48,181 nucleotides of DNA from Bordetella parapertussis (GTDB taxonomy: Bacteria > Pseudomonadota > Gammaproteobacteria > Burkholderiales > Burkholderiaceae_D). Position 1 is the stretch's first letter. Each line of letters starts with the position of its first letter. The stretch lies in contig CAMCXB010000012.1 of the NCBI GenBank assembly GCA_945883145.1, positions 1-48,181 on the forward strand, read 5' to 3'. Of the stretch, positions 25,565 through 34,911 are shown piece after piece. A model generated the notes under the pieces. The model did no database searches, was not told the DNA's origin, and saw only the letters and a list, made by a program, of their open reading frames with translations. A program made the position numbers and the translations under genes.

Positions 25565-25837
25565 TTATACGCCTTGCGATTCCTGAACTACTCTTGTTAC
25601 TGTCCATGCTTTAGTCTTAGAGATAGGGCGACCTTCTTGAATTTCCACCATATCGCCAGCTTTCGCAACATTACCTTCATTGTGTGCATGGTATTTGTTT
25701 GAACGGACAATAATTTTGCCGTACAGAGGATGGCGCACACGACGCTCAATCAATACGGTTACAGTTTTATCCATCTTGTCAGATACCACAGTACCGACCA
25801 ATGTACGCTTCAACGCTTGCTTGACTGGTTCGTTCAT
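25565..25837 (-). CDS. rpsQ: Ribosomal protein S17 (uS17)
   Basis: Protein of 90 aa with LVGTVVSDKMDKTVTVLIERR and the GDMVEIQEGRPISKTK motif. Its ATG shares a base with the rpmC stop (TAATG), so the two are translationally coupled. Last gene of the S10 operon. Confidence 0.97.
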   Translation of the reverse strand: MNEPVKQALKRTLVGTVVSDKMDKTVTVLIERRVRHPLYGKIIVRSNKYHAHNEGNVAKAGDMVEIQEGRPISKTKAWTVTRVVQESQGV

Positions 25838-26028
25838 TACTGGCCGTCCTTCTGATTGATGACCGTCTTAACGCGGGCAATGTCACGACGCACTTTTTTC
25901 AGTTGCGACGTATTGTTCAATTGCTGAGTAGCGATTTGCATGCGCAGACCAAACTGGGCTTTCAACAAATCATTCAGCTCTTTTTTTAGCGCTGCACTAT
26001 CTTTGCCTTGGAGTTCAGATGCTTTCAT
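25837..26028 (-). CDS. rpmC: Ribosomal protein L29 (uL29)
   Basis: Protein of 63 aa, a helical hairpin near the peptide exit tunnel. MKASELQGKDSAALKKELND and LKKVRRDIARVKTVI are typical. Overlaps rpsQ by one base. Confidence 0.96.
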   Translation of the reverse strand: MKASELQGKDSAALKKELNDLLKAQFGLRMQIATQQLNNTSQLKKVRRDIARVKTVINQKDGQ

Positions 26029-26038
26029 ATTTCACCCC

Positions 26039-26458
26039 TTACTGACCAACCTGACGAACTACGAAAGTCGTCAGTAATGGTAATTTTGCCGCTGCAAGAC
26101 GGAATGCCTCGCGAGCCAATGCTTCATCTACGCCGTCCATCTCATAGAGCACTTTGCCCGGTTGAATCTCTGCGACGTAGTACTCAGGATTACCTTTACC
26201 GTTACCCATACGGACTTCAGCAGGTTTTTGTGAAATTGGCTTGTCTGGGAAGATGCGTATCCAAATACGACCACCACGTTTAATGTGACGTGTCATCGCA
26301 CGACGAGCAGCTTCAATTTGACGCGCTGTAATACGACCGCGACCAATTGCCTTTAAACCAAATTCACCGAAAGAGACGCCAGTACCACGCTCATGCGAGA
26401 TACCTTTATTGCGGCCTTTTTGTTCTTTACGATATTTTCTGCGTGCTGGTTGCAGCAT
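26039..26458 (-). CDS. rplP: Ribosomal protein L16 (uL16)
   Basis: Protein of 139 aa starting MLQPARRKYRKEQKGRN, with RIFPDKPISQKPAEVRMGNGK. It contacts the A-site tRNA elbow. Two bases after rpsC. Confidence 0.97.
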   Translation of the reverse strand: MLQPARRKYRKEQKGRNKGISHERGTGVSFGEFGLKAIGRGRITARQIEAARRAMTRHIKRGGRIWIRIFPDKPISQKPAEVRMGNGKGNPEYYVAEIQPGKVLYEMDGVDEALAREAFRLAAAKLPLLTTFVVRQVGQ

Positions 26459-26460
26459 GA

Positions 26461-27309
26461 TTATTCTCCTGCCTTATCAGCTGGTGCAGCAACATCAGCT
26501 TTTTTGGCTCTTACACGTTTTGGTGCTGCAGCTGGAGCTGCTGTTGCTCCATCTGCAGGCTGAGCATCAGCCCGTTTCGCACGTGCAGGACGCGCAGCTG
26601 GTTTTGCGCCATCCTCACGACGTGGTGCACGACGTTTGCGGTCATCTTCATTTGCTACTTCTACTACTGGTGTTTCGCCACTTGCAAGACGATCACCTTT
26701 GTAGACCCAAACTTTGATACCAATGATGCCGTAGGTTGTTTCTGCTTCACCGAAACCGTAGTCGATATCAGCGCGCAGTGTATGCAGAGGCACACGACCT
26801 TCACGGTACCATTCGGTACGTGCAATCTCGATACCATTCAAACGACCTGCAGACATGATCTTGATGCCTTGAGCGCCTAGACGCATTGCATTTTGCATCG
26901 CACGTTTCATCGCACGACGGAACATAATACGTTTTTCCAATTGCTGAGCAATTGAATCCGCGATTAACTGTGCATCGGTTTCTGGCTTACGAATTTCTTC
27001 AATGTTGACGTGAACTGGAACGCCCATCATTTTGCCCAGTGCTGACTTCAACACTTCGATGTCTTCACCTTTTTTACCAATCACGACACCAGGACGTGAG
27101 CTAAAAATTGTGATGCGAGCATTTTTTGCTGGACGCTCAATCAGAACACGACCAACTGATGCGTTCTTAAGTTTCTTTTTCAGGTATGCACGAACTTCAA
27201 GGTCTTCCTTGAGCATATCGGCAAAATTACTATTACCTGCGTACCAACGTGAACCCCAGTTGCGCGTAACCGCAAGACGAAAGCCGGTTGGATGTATTTT
27301 CTGTCCCAT
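26461..27309 (-). CDS. rpsC: Ribosomal protein S3 (uS3) with an Ala/Lys/Arg-rich C-terminal extension
   Basis: Protein of 282 aa, against about 233 in E. coli. The core starts MGQKIHPTGFRLAVTRNW and has the KH domain segment VVIGKKGEDIEVLK, at the mRNA entry tunnel. The extra tail (about residues 228-282) is rich in Ala, Lys, Arg and Pro (ARPARAKRADAQPADG, then APKRVRAKKADVAAP). Similar tails are common in Burkholderiales S3, so it supports the taxonomic placement. Confidence 0.96.
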   Translation of the reverse strand: MGQKIHPTGFRLAVTRNWGSRWYAGNSNFADMLKEDLEVRAYLKKKLKNASVGRVLIERPAKNARITIFSSRPGVVIGKKGEDIEVLKSALGKMMGVPVHVNIEEIRKPETDAQLIADSIAQQLEKRIMFRRAMKRAMQNAMRLGAQGIKIMSAGRLNGIEIARTEWYREGRVPLHTLRADIDYGFGEAETTYGIIGIKVWVYKGDRLASGETPVVEVANEDDRKRRAPRREDGAKPAARPARAKRADAQPADGATAAPAAAPKRVRAKKADVAAPADKAGE

Positions 27310-27319
27310 CGTGACTCCC

Positions 27320-27649
27320 TTAATTACCGACAGTCACGAAGATGTGACAGGATTGTTTAGAAATGCGGTCGCCACGTCCTTTTGCACGCGCGGTAAAGCG
27401 CTTGAGTACTGCAGCCTTTTCGACATAGATGACTTTAACTTTCAATTCATCAATATCAGCACCATCATTATGTTCAGCGTTTGCGATTGCAGACTCGAGA
27501 ACTTTCTTAATGATGACAGCACCTTTTTTAGGGCTGAAGGTCAGTACATTTAATGCGTGTTCTACTTTTTGACCACGAATGAGATCGGCGACGAGTCTGC
27601 CCTTTTGAGCTGACAAACGAACGCTGCGAAGAATAGCTTTAGTTTCCAT
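27320..27649 (-). CDS. rplV: Ribosomal protein L22 (uL22)
   Basis: Protein of 109 aa lining the exit tunnel. SVRLSAQKGRLVADLIRG, ALNVLTFSPKKGA and the loop before ISKQSCHIFVTVG are conserved; no macrolide-type insertion in the loop was seen. Confidence 0.97.
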   Translation of the reverse strand: METKAILRSVRLSAQKGRLVADLIRGQKVEHALNVLTFSPKKGAVIIKKVLESAIANAEHNDGADIDELKVKVIYVEKAAVLKRFTARAKGRGDRISKQSCHIFVTVGN

Positions 27650-27658
27650 GATCAGCCC

Positions 27659-27934
27659 TTATTTCTTAGCTTTCTTGTCGGCTGCGTGACCCTTGAACGT
27701 ACGGGTTAACGCAAACTCGCCAAGCTTGTGGCCGACCATGTTCTCTGAAACATAAACTGGCACGTGTTGTTTGCCATTATGTACAGCGATCGTCAAACCA
27801 ATAAAATCCGGCATCACAGTCGATCTGCGCGACCAAGTCTTAATTGGTTTTTTATCGCGATTAGCCTGAGCTGCCTCTACTTTTTTCAACAAGTGGGCGT
27901 CGCAAAACGGCCCTTTTTTTAGTGAACGTCCCAT
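27659..27934 (-). CDS. rpsS: Ribosomal protein S19 (uS19)
   Basis: Protein of 91 aa starting MGRSLKKGPFCDAHLLKK with TWSRRSTVMPDFIGLTIAVHNGK. 30S head protein, normal length. Confidence 0.97.
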   Translation of the reverse strand: MGRSLKKGPFCDAHLLKKVEAAQANRDKKPIKTWSRRSTVMPDFIGLTIAVHNGKQHVPVYVSENMVGHKLGEFALTRTFKGHAADKKAKK

Positions 27935-27944
27935 GTTCTATCCC

Positions 27945-28772
27945 TTATTTCTTACCGCGGCGGGAGATAATCATCGAAGTCGTGCGCTTATTGCGACGCG
28001 TCTTCTTACCCTTAGTCTGTTGACCCCATGGTGATACTGGATGACGGCCTGCAGCCGTACGACCCTCACCACCACCATGTGGGTGATCAATCGGATTCAT
28101 GACCACACCACGAACCGTTGGACGAATACCTCTCCAGCGCATTGCGCCAGCTTTACCAATCTTGCGCAGGTTGTGCTCACCATTACCAACTTCACCGATA
28201 GTGGCGCGGCACTCTACGTGTATGCGACGTACTTCACCCGAACGCAATCTCACCTGAGCATAGATTCCTTCACGCGCCATCAGCACCACACCAGCACCAG
28301 CAGTACGAGCGATTTGTGCGCCTTTACCAGGCAGCATTTCTACGCAATGCATGGTGGTACCAACTGGAATATTACGAATCGGCAGGCAGTTACCAGCTTT
28401 AATTGGAGCTTCTGCGCCATTCATAATTTGATCGCCTACCGCCATGCCTTTGCTGGCGATGATGTATTGACGCTCACCATCTGCATAGCAAAGCAATGCA
28501 ATATGTGCGCTACGATTTGGGTCGTATTCAAGGCGTTCCACTTTAGCTGGAATACCATCTTTGATACGACGAAAATCAATCACGCGGTAATGCTGTTTAT
28601 GACCACCACCGATGTGACGTGTAGTGATATGGCCATTGTTGTTACGACCAGCAGTCTTAGATTTTTTCTCAATTAGACCTGCGAATGGACGGCCTTTGTA
28701 TAGGTCAGGGTTAACAACCTTGACCATGCCGCGCCGACCTGGTGAAGTCGGCTTTAACTTGACGAGTGCCAT
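27945..28772 (-). CDS. rplB: Ribosomal protein L2 (uL2)
   Basis: Protein of 275 aa, close to the peptidyl-transferase centre. KLKPTSPGRRGMVKV at the start, the conserved RGVVMNPIDHPHGGGEGRT (with the key His) near the end. Its ATG shares a base with the rplW stop. Confidence 0.97.
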   Translation of the reverse strand: MALVKLKPTSPGRRGMVKVVNPDLYKGRPFAGLIEKKSKTAGRNNNGHITTRHIGGGHKQHYRVIDFRRIKDGIPAKVERLEYDPNRSAHIALLCYADGERQYIIASKGMAVGDQIMNGAEAPIKAGNCLPIRNIPVGTTMHCVEMLPGKGAQIARTAGAGVVLMAREGIYAQVRLRSGEVRRIHVECRATIGEVGNGEHNLRKIGKAGAMRWRGIRPTVRGVVMNPIDHPHGGGEGRTAAGRHPVSPWGQQTKGKKTRRNKRTTSMIISRRGKK

Positions 28773-29086
28773 TATTTAGCCTCCTCAGTGAAGTTGATTT
28801 CCTGACCAGGCTTTAAGCAAACAAATGCACGACGGGTGTGATTACGACGACCCGTGAAACGACCTGAACGCTTAATTTTGCCGGCGCGATTTACAACTTG
28901 CACTGACTCAACCTGTACTTTGAACATCATTTCAACCGCTGCTTTAATTTCAAGCTTGGTTGCGTCTGGGGTGACGAGAAATACGACTTGCTCGTTCTTC
29001 TCTGCGACCATGGTTGCTTTCTCAGAAATGACTGGAGCAAGCAAGACCTTCATCAAACGCTCTTCTGAATGTTTTACTGTGTTCAT
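28772..29086 (-). CDS. rplW: Ribosomal protein L23 (uL23)
   Basis: Protein of 104 aa at the exit tunnel, the docking site for trigger factor and SRP. LLAPVISEKATMVAEKN and GRRNHTRRAFVCLKPGQEI are typical. Overlaps rplD by ATGA (29083-29086) and rplB by one base. Confidence 0.97.
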   Translation of the reverse strand: MNTVKHSEERLMKVLLAPVISEKATMVAEKNEQVVFLVTPDATKLEIKAAVEMMFKVQVESVQVVNRAGKIKRSGRFTGRRNHTRRAFVCLKPGQEINFTEEAK

Positions 29087-29703
29087 GCCAGCATCTCCTC
29101 AATCTTGGCCAATGCGGGCTTGGTGATCAATACTTTTTTGTAGAACACCAGTGACACAGGGTCTGCATGGCGCGGCTCGCAAATCAGCACATTTGGCAGA
29201 TTGCGTGAAGCCAGCAACAGGTTGTCATTCAAATCATCTGTGATAACTAGTACGGAATCCAAACCCATACCTTTTAATTTTTGCGCAAGAATTTTAGTCT
29301 TAGGCGCATCAATCACTAAATCTTCGATTACTGACAAACGATCATCACGAGCCAACTGTGAAAGTATCGAGCACAATCCAGCGCGATACATTTTCTTGTT
29401 TACTTTGTGACTGAAATTTTCATCTGGTGAGTTCGGGAAAATACGACCGCCTCCACGCCAGATTGGTGATGACGACATACCTGCACGAGCACGGCCGGTA
29501 CCTTTTTGACGCCATGGTTTTTTAGTGGTGTGATGAACTTCTTCACGATCTTTTTGCTTACGATTGCCGCTACGAGCATTCGCTTGATAAGCCACTACTA
29601 CTTGGTGAATCAATGCTTCGTTGTAATCACGACCGAAAATAGTATCTGGCGCAGCTACGTTTGAAGATGACTGACCTTTATCATTTAGGAGCTTGAGTTC
29701 CAT
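29083..29703 (-). CDS. rplD: Ribosomal protein L4 (uL4)
   Basis: Protein of 206 aa. The tunnel loop KPWRQKGTGRARAG and WRGGGRIFPNSPDENFSHKVN are intact. In E. coli L4 also represses the S10 operon. Three bases after rplC. Confidence 0.97.
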   Translation of the reverse strand: MELKLLNDKGQSSSNVAAPDTIFGRDYNEALIHQVVVAYQANARSGNRKQKDREEVHHTTKKPWRQKGTGRARAGMSSSPIWRGGGRIFPNSPDENFSHKVNKKMYRAGLCSILSQLARDDRLSVIEDLVIDAPKTKILAQKLKGMGLDSVLVITDDLNDNLLLASRNLPNVLICEPRHADPVSLVFYKKVLITKPALAKIEEMLA

Positions 29704-29706
29704 GCC

Positions 29707-30390
29707 TTAGCTCCCTTTCTTTTTTGCTTTTGCCTTGATTGCAGGCAAAACAATAACTTGACCATTCTTCGCACCAGGAACAGCACCCTTGACGAGAATT
29801 AGCTGACGATCCACATCAACACGTGCAATCTCAAGATTTTGAACGGTGGTTTTCATATCGCCCATGTGACCAGTCATGCGCTTACCTGGAAATACACGAC
29901 CAGGATCTTGCGCCATACCAATGGAACCAGGGACATTATGCGAACGGGAGTTACCATGACTTGCGCGACCGGATGCAAAGTTGTAACGCTTGATGGTGCC
30001 CGCGTAACCCTTACCAATGGAGACGCCTTGAACGTCAACCATTTGACCCGCTTCGAATAAGCTAACAGCAATCACATCACCTGCTTTAAATTCAGCAGCT
30101 TTAGATGCGTCAACTCGGAATTCTTTTAATACCGTACCAGCTTCTACGCCCGCTTTTGCGAGGTGACCTAATATGGCTTTTGTTACGCGCGATGCGCGGC
30201 GTTTGCCGAATGAAACTTGGACGGCAGAATACCCATCCGTTTCAGGCGTTTTGATTTGTGTCACACAGTTGTTTGATACATCCAAAACAGTAACGGGAAT
30301 TGAATCGCCGTCATCCGTAAAGATACGCATCATTCCAACCTTGCGACCAACTAGGCCAAGTTCATGGCCTTGATTGTGGTCTTGGTTCAT
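29707..30390 (-). CDS. rplC: Ribosomal protein L3 (uL3)
   Basis: Protein of 227 aa starting MNQDHNQGHELGLVGRKVGM. The frame runs 63 bases further upstream, but the family N-terminus and a GGAGAA site just before 30390 fix this start. GRASHGNSRSHNVPGSIGMAQDPGRVFPGK is split here as the core segment near the peptidyl-transferase centre (about residues 140-170). Confidence 0.96.
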   Translation of the reverse strand: MNQDHNQGHELGLVGRKVGMMRIFTDDGDSIPVTVLDVSNNCVTQIKTPETDGYSAVQVSFGKRRASRVTKAILGHLAKAGVEAGTVLKEFRVDASKAAEFKAGDVIAVSLFEAGQMVDVQGVSIGKGYAGTIKRYNFASGRASHGNSRSHNVPGSIGMAQDPGRVFPGKRMTGHMGDMKTTVQNLEIARVDVDRQLILVKGAVPGAKNGQVIVLPAIKAKAKKKGS

Positions 30391-30402
30391 TTTTTCTCCG
30401 TT

Positions 30403-30422
30403 CCCACCTACGATTGGGTGGG
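30403..30422 (-). promoter_or_regulatory. Stem-loop just upstream of the rplC ribosome binding site
   Basis: CCCACC and GGTGGG form a six-pair GC-rich stem with an 8-base loop, ending 12 bases before the rplC ATG. The 146-base rpsJ-rplC gap is long for this cluster. The hairpin could tune rplC translation. Confidence 0.4.
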
Positions 30423-30536
30423 GCTGATATATTTTTACTACAAGGACTGGCAATTTGCCGATCCCAAATTAGCCCGCTAGTATAACTGGGGTTAAGGATT
30501 TCAGCAACTTAACTTCATCCTCAACCTTAATTACAT

Positions 30537-30848
30537 TTATTGCAATTTAATTTCTACATCAACGCCAGCTGGTAAATCCAACTTCATCAACGCATCAACT
30601 GTTTTGTCGGTTGGATCAACGATGTCCATCAAACGCTGATGGGTACGGATTTCAAACTGGTCACGTGAAGTTTTATTCACGTGCGGTGAACGTAATACGT
30701 CCCAACGTTGAATACGTGTAGGCAGAGGAACTGGACCGCGAACTACTGCACCAGTGCGCTTTGCTGTCTCAACGATTTCCAATGCGGATTGGTCGATCAG
30801 ACGATAATCAAACGCCTTCAGGCGAATGCGAATTTTTTGCTTTTCCAT
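30537..30848 (-). CDS. rpsJ: Ribosomal protein S10 (uS10, NusE)
   Basis: Protein of 103 aa, in the 30S head and in Nus-dependent antitermination with NusB. KIRIRLKAFDYRLIDQSA, RGPVPLPTRIQRWDVLRSPHVNKTSR are present, the second in pieces typical of the family. First gene of the S10 block, reading on from tuf. Confidence 0.97.
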   Translation of the reverse strand: MEKQKIRIRLKAFDYRLIDQSALEIVETAKRTGAVVRGPVPLPTRIQRWDVLRSPHVNKTSRDQFEIRTHQRLMDIVDPTDKTVDALMKLDLPAGVDVEIKLQ

Positions 30849-30869
30849 GTAACTTCCTTAAAAGAGCGA

Positions 30870-30894
30870 GTTGCGAGCGACTTGCGCTCGCAAC
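30870..30894 (-). promoter_or_regulatory. Perfect 9-bp stem-loop in the tuf-rpsJ gap
   Basis: GTTGCGAGC (30870-30878) pairs with GCTCGCAAC (30886-30894) around 7 bases. On the minus strand only a weak TTTT follows several bases later, so it is more likely a partial attenuator or a processing/stability hairpin than a full terminator. Confidence 0.55.
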
Positions 30895-30921
30895 ATGATG
30901 TGTCAGTAAATGTCTGACGAA

Positions 30922-32112
30922 TTACTCGATGATTTTTGCGACGACGCCAGCACCAACAGTACGGCCGCCTTCACGAATCGCAAAACGTAAGCCCTCTTCC
31001 ATCGCAATCGGATTGATCAGCTTAACTGTGATCGATACGTTGTCACCAGGCATAACCATCTCTTTGCCTTCTGGCAGTTCAATCGCGCCCGTTACGTCTG
31101 TCGTACGGAAGTAAAACTGTGGACGGTAGTTGTTGAAGAACGGGGTGTGACGACCACCTTCGTCTTTCGACAATACATAAATCTCACCAGTGAAATGCTT
31201 GTGTGGCTTGATCGAACCTGGCTTTGCCAACACTTGACCACGCTCTACGTCTTCGCGCTTGGTACCACGTAACAACACACCAACGTTGTCGCCTGCTTGA
31301 CCTTGATCGAGCAACTTACGGAACATCTCAACACCAGTACAGGTGGTTTTTTGGGTATCACGAATACCAACGATTTCGATCTCTTCGCCTACCTTTACAA
31401 TACCGCGCTCTACACGACCCGTTACAACGGTACCGCGACCTGAGATGGAGAATACGTCTTCCACTGGCATTAAGAATGCACCGTCAATAGCGCGCTCTGG
31501 AGTAGGAATGTAGCTGTCTAATGCCTCAGCTAATTTCATGATTGCTACTTCGCCCAATTCGCCTTTGTCACCTTCTAAAGCCAACTTAGCAGAACCACGA
31601 ACGATAGGTAAATCGTCGCCTGGGAATTCATATTTCGATAGTAACTCGCGTACTTCCATCTCTACGAGTTCGAGCAATTCTGCATCGTCCACCATGTCGC
31701 ATTTGTTCAAAAATACGATGATGTAAGGCACACCAACTTGACGCGCTAACAGGATATGTTCGCGGGTTTGTGGCATAGGGCCGTCTGCTGCTGAACAAAC
31801 TAAAATTGCGCCGTCCATCTGTGCTGCACCCGTGATCATGTTCTTTACATAGTCAGCATGGCCTGGGCAATCTACGTGTGCGTAGTGACGGTTTTGGGTT
31901 TCATATTCAACGTGAGCAGTGTTGATCGTGATACCACGCGCTTTTTCTTCTGGCGCTGCATCAATCTGATCATACGCTTTGGCTTCACCGCCAAATTTCG
32001 ATGACAACACGGTTGCAATCGCCGCTGTCAGTGTGGTCTTGCCATGGTCAACGTGGCCAATCGTGCCCACATTCACGTGCGGTTTGGTCCGCTCAAACTT
32101 GCCTTTTGCCAT
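30922..32112 (-). CDS. tuf: Elongation factor Tu (first copy)
   Basis: Protein of 396 aa that delivers aminoacyl-tRNA to the ribosome. GHVDHGKT (19-26) is the P-loop; DCPGHADYVKNMITGAAQMD and NKCD follow. It lies between fusA and rpsJ as tufA does in betaproteobacteria. Its last 129 bases are identical to the partial second copy at 48053-48181, and the identity stops exactly at the stop codon. Confidence 0.98.
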   Translation of the reverse strand: MAKGKFERTKPHVNVGTIGHVDHGKTTLTAAIATVLSSKFGGEAKAYDQIDAAPEEKARGITINTAHVEYETQNRHYAHVDCPGHADYVKNMITGAAQMDGAILVCSAADGPMPQTREHILLARQVGVPYIIVFLNKCDMVDDAELLELVEMEVRELLSKYEFPGDDLPIVRGSAKLALEGDKGELGEVAIMKLAEALDSYIPTPERAIDGAFLMPVEDVFSISGRGTVVTGRVERGIVKVGEEIEIVGIRDTQKTTCTGVEMFRKLLDQGQAGDNVGVLLRGTKREDVERGQVLAKPGSIKPHKHFTGEIYVLSKDEGGRHTPFFNNYRPQFYFRTTDVTGAIELPEGKEMVMPGDNVSITVKLINPIAMEEGLRFAIREGGRTVGAGVVAKIIE

Positions 32113-32196
32113 TTTATTTTTCCTTCAAAAAGAACGATTGACTAATTTTTCTATGCATCGCCAAAGTAGGCGATCAATAGCTTCAATGATTACTTA

Positions 32197-34302
32197 TTAC
32201 TTACTTTTAGTGCTGATGATTGCATCAGTCACATTTTTTGGCGCCTCAGAATAATGCTTGAATTCCATGCTGTAGGTTGCACGACCTTGTGTCGCAGAAC
32301 GCAACGAGGTTGAGTAACCAAACATTTCAGACAGCGGTACTTCAGCACGAATGATCTTACCGCCACCGCCTGGTATTTCATCCATGCCTTGCACCATGCC
32401 ACGACGTGATGACAAATCACCCATTACCGTACCTGCGTAGTCTTCAGGTGTTTCAACTTCAACCGCCATCATAGGCTCTAGCAACACTGGACTAGCTTTA
32501 CGGCAGCCATCTTTGAATGCCATTGAAGCCGCCATACGGAATGCGTTTTCATTCGAGTCAACATCATGATATGAACCGAAGAACAGTGTGACTTTAACGT
32601 CGACTACTGGGTATCCAGCCAATACACCTGCAGGCAAGGTTTCAACAACACCCTTCTCTACTGCAGGGATGTATTCACGTGGAACCACACCACCTTTAAT
32701 TGCGTCGATAAATTCAAAACCCTTACCTGGTTCTTGAGGTTCGATTTTCAGAACAACGTGACCATACTGACCACGACCACCTGACTGCTTAACGAATTTA
32801 CCTTCGATTTCTTCACATACTTTACGTATGGTTTCGCGATATGCAACTTGTGGCTTACCTACCGTTGCTTCAACGTTGAATTCACGACGCATACGATCAA
32901 CAATAATCTCCAAGTGCAACTCACCCATACCAGAGATAATCGTTTGACCTGATTCTTCATCGGTCTTCACACGGAAGGAAGGATCTTCTTGTGCTAAACG
33001 GTTTAAAGCCAGACCCATTTTTTCTTGGTCAGCTTTAGTCTTAGGCTCAACCGCCTGAGAAATAACCGGCTCTGGGAAAATCATGCGCTCTAGTGTGATC
33101 ACTGCAGCTGGATCACATAAAGTGTCACCCGTAGTGGCTTCTTTTAAACCTACTGCAGCAGCGATATCACCTGCATGTACTTCTTTAATTTCTTCACGTT
33201 GGTTTGCATGCATTTGCAGAATACGACCCAAACGTTCTTTCTTGCCTTTAATCGCGTTGTATACGGTATCGCCTGATTTCACTACACCAGAATACACACG
33301 GAAGAAGATCAGCTGACCAACAAATGGGTCAGTCATAATTTTGAATGCAAGCGCAGAAAACTTTTCGCCATCTTCTGCTTTACGAGTTATCGGCTCTTCA
33401 TTTTCGTCAGTGCCGGTAACAGGTGGAATATCAGTCGGTGCTGGCAAGTATTCAATCACGCCATCCAACATCGCCTGTACGCCTTTGTTCTTAAATGCAG
33501 TGCCACACATCATTGGCACGATCTCACTGGCGATGGTGCGCTGACGAATTGCTGCTTTGATTTCTTCTTCGCTGAGGTCGCCCTCTTCGAGATATTTATT
33601 CATCAATTCTTCACTGGCTTCAGCTGCTGCCTCAACCATTTTTTCACGCCACTCTTTAGCAACAGCCATCAGATTTTCTGGAATATCACGGTAATCAAAT
33701 TTCATACCTTGCGAAGCATCATCCCAATAAATCGCTTTCATCTTTACCAGATCTATCACGCCTTCGAAGTTATCTTCGGCACCGATAGGCACTTGCATAG
33801 GAATAGGATTCGCTTTTAAGCGTGAACGCATTTGTTCATACACTTTGAAAAAGTTGGCACCTGTACGGTCCATCTTGTTCACAAATGCTAAACGCGGAAC
33901 TTTGTATTTGTTAGCTTGACGCCAAACTGTTTCAGACTGAGGCTGTACACCACCCACAGCGCAATACACCATGCATGCACCATCCAACACACGCATAGAA
34001 CGTTCAACTTCAATCGTGAAGTCTACGTGACCTGGGGTATCAATGATGTTGATGTGATGCTCAGGAAAGTTATTCGCCATACCCTTCCAAAAACAGGTAG
34101 TAGCAGCTGAAGTAATCGTGATACCACGCTCTTGTTCTTGCTCCATCCAGTCCATGGTAGCTGCACCATCATGCACTTCACCAATCTTATGATTGATACC
34201 TGTGTAATAGAGAATACGCTCAGTGGTGGTTGTCTTGCCGGCATCAATGTGTGCCGAGATACCGATATTGCGATATCGCTCAATGGGAGTCTTACGAGCC
34301 AT
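32197..34302 (-). CDS. fusA: Elongation factor G
   Basis: GTPase of 701 aa that drives translocation and, with RRF, ribosome recycling. AHIDAGKTTTTERILYYTG (from residue 17) is the P-loop, then DTPGHVDF and NKMDRTGA; domain IV has SGGRGQYGHVVL. The 84-base gap to tuf holds a 6-bp hairpin (32157-32162 with 32169-32174). Confidence 0.98.
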   Translation of the reverse strand: MARKTPIERYRNIGISAHIDAGKTTTTERILYYTGINHKIGEVHDGAATMDWMEQEQERGITITSAATTCFWKGMANNFPEHHINIIDTPGHVDFTIEVERSMRVLDGACMVYCAVGGVQPQSETVWRQANKYKVPRLAFVNKMDRTGANFFKVYEQMRSRLKANPIPMQVPIGAEDNFEGVIDLVKMKAIYWDDASQGMKFDYRDIPENLMAVAKEWREKMVEAAAEASEELMNKYLEEGDLSEEEIKAAIRQRTIASEIVPMMCGTAFKNKGVQAMLDGVIEYLPAPTDIPPVTGTDENEEPITRKAEDGEKFSALAFKIMTDPFVGQLIFFRVYSGVVKSGDTVYNAIKGKKERLGRILQMHANQREEIKEVHAGDIAAAVGLKEATTGDTLCDPAAVITLERMIFPEPVISQAVEPKTKADQEKMGLALNRLAQEDPSFRVKTDEESGQTIISGMGELHLEIIVDRMRREFNVEATVGKPQVAYRETIRKVCEEIEGKFVKQSGGRGQYGHVVLKIEPQEPGKGFEFIDAIKGGVVPREYIPAVEKGVVETLPAGVLAGYPVVDVKVTLFFGSYHDVDSNENAFRMAASMAFKDGCRKASPVLLEPMMAVEVETPEDYAGTVMGDLSSRRGMVQGMDEIPGGGGKIIRAEVPLSEMFGYSTSLRSATQGRATYSMEFKHYSEAPKNVTDAIISTKSK

Positions 34303-34382
34303 AATTAATCCTAAGCTTTATAAATGAACGAAACCGAGTACCCCTGAAATGAACAGAGCACTCGGCTTTGATTAAATCCAAA

Positions 34383-34401
34383 AGCTCGCATTGTGCGAGC
34401 T
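34383..34401 (-). promoter_or_regulatory. Stem-loop after rpsG, before fusA
   Basis: AGCTCGCA and TGCGAGCT form a perfect 8-bp stem with a 3-base loop, followed on the minus strand by TTTT. A second, longer-range pair CCGAGT (34334-34339) with ACTCGG (34360-34365) lies next to it. Either a weak attenuator or a processing site that adjusts fusA relative to rpsG. Confidence 0.5.
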
Positions 34402-34410
34402 AAATAATTA

Positions 34411-34881
34411 TCAGAAGCGGAAGTGCGAGAAGGCTTTATTCGCTTCTGCCATACGATGAACTTCATCGCGTTTTTTCATTGCACCGCCACGACCTTCTGC
34501 AGCTTCTAGCAATTCACCAGCCAAACGTTGTGGCATAGATTTTTCACTGCGCTTGTTTGCTGCTTCGCGCAACCAACGCATAGACAACGCCATACGACGA
34601 ACTGGACGAACTTCAACTGGAACCTGATAGTTTGCACCACCTACACGGCGAGATTTAACTTCAACCAATGGCTTGCAGTTACCTACTGCAGTTGCAAAAA
34701 CTTCGAGTGGATCTTTACCGCTTTTGGTTTGAATGTGTTCGAAAGCACCGTAGATAATGTTTTCTGCTACCGATTTTTTACCGGACAACATCAATACGTT
34801 TACAAACTTAGCGACATCAACATTACCGAATTTTGGATCCGGCAGAATTTCGCGTTTAGGGACTTCACGACGACGTGGCAT
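34411..34881 (-). CDS. rpsG: Ribosomal protein S7 (uS7)
   Basis: Protein of 156 aa that initiates 30S head assembly and, in E. coli, represses the str operon. MPRRREVPKREILPDPKFG is the family start; an in-frame ATG 15 bases upstream was rejected because AAGGAA precedes 34881 closely. ARRVGGANYQVPVEV-type segment reads SRRVGGANYQVPVEV here. Confidence 0.97.
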   Translation of the reverse strand: MPRRREVPKREILPDPKFGNVDVAKFVNVLMLSGKKSVAENIIYGAFEHIQTKSGKDPLEVFATAVGNCKPLVEVKSRRVGGANYQVPVEVRPVRRMALSMRWLREAANKRSEKSMPQRLAGELLEAAEGRGGAMKKRDEVHRMAEANKAFSHFRF

Positions 34882-34911
34882 TGCTTTTCCTTTCAATCTT
34901 CAGTTGGCTCA

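Noticed and set aside
28041..28676. Plus-strand 211-aa ORF opposite rplB
   Set aside because: It is fully antisense to rplB, has the Thr/His/Asn-rich composition of a shadow frame and lacks a ribosome binding site.
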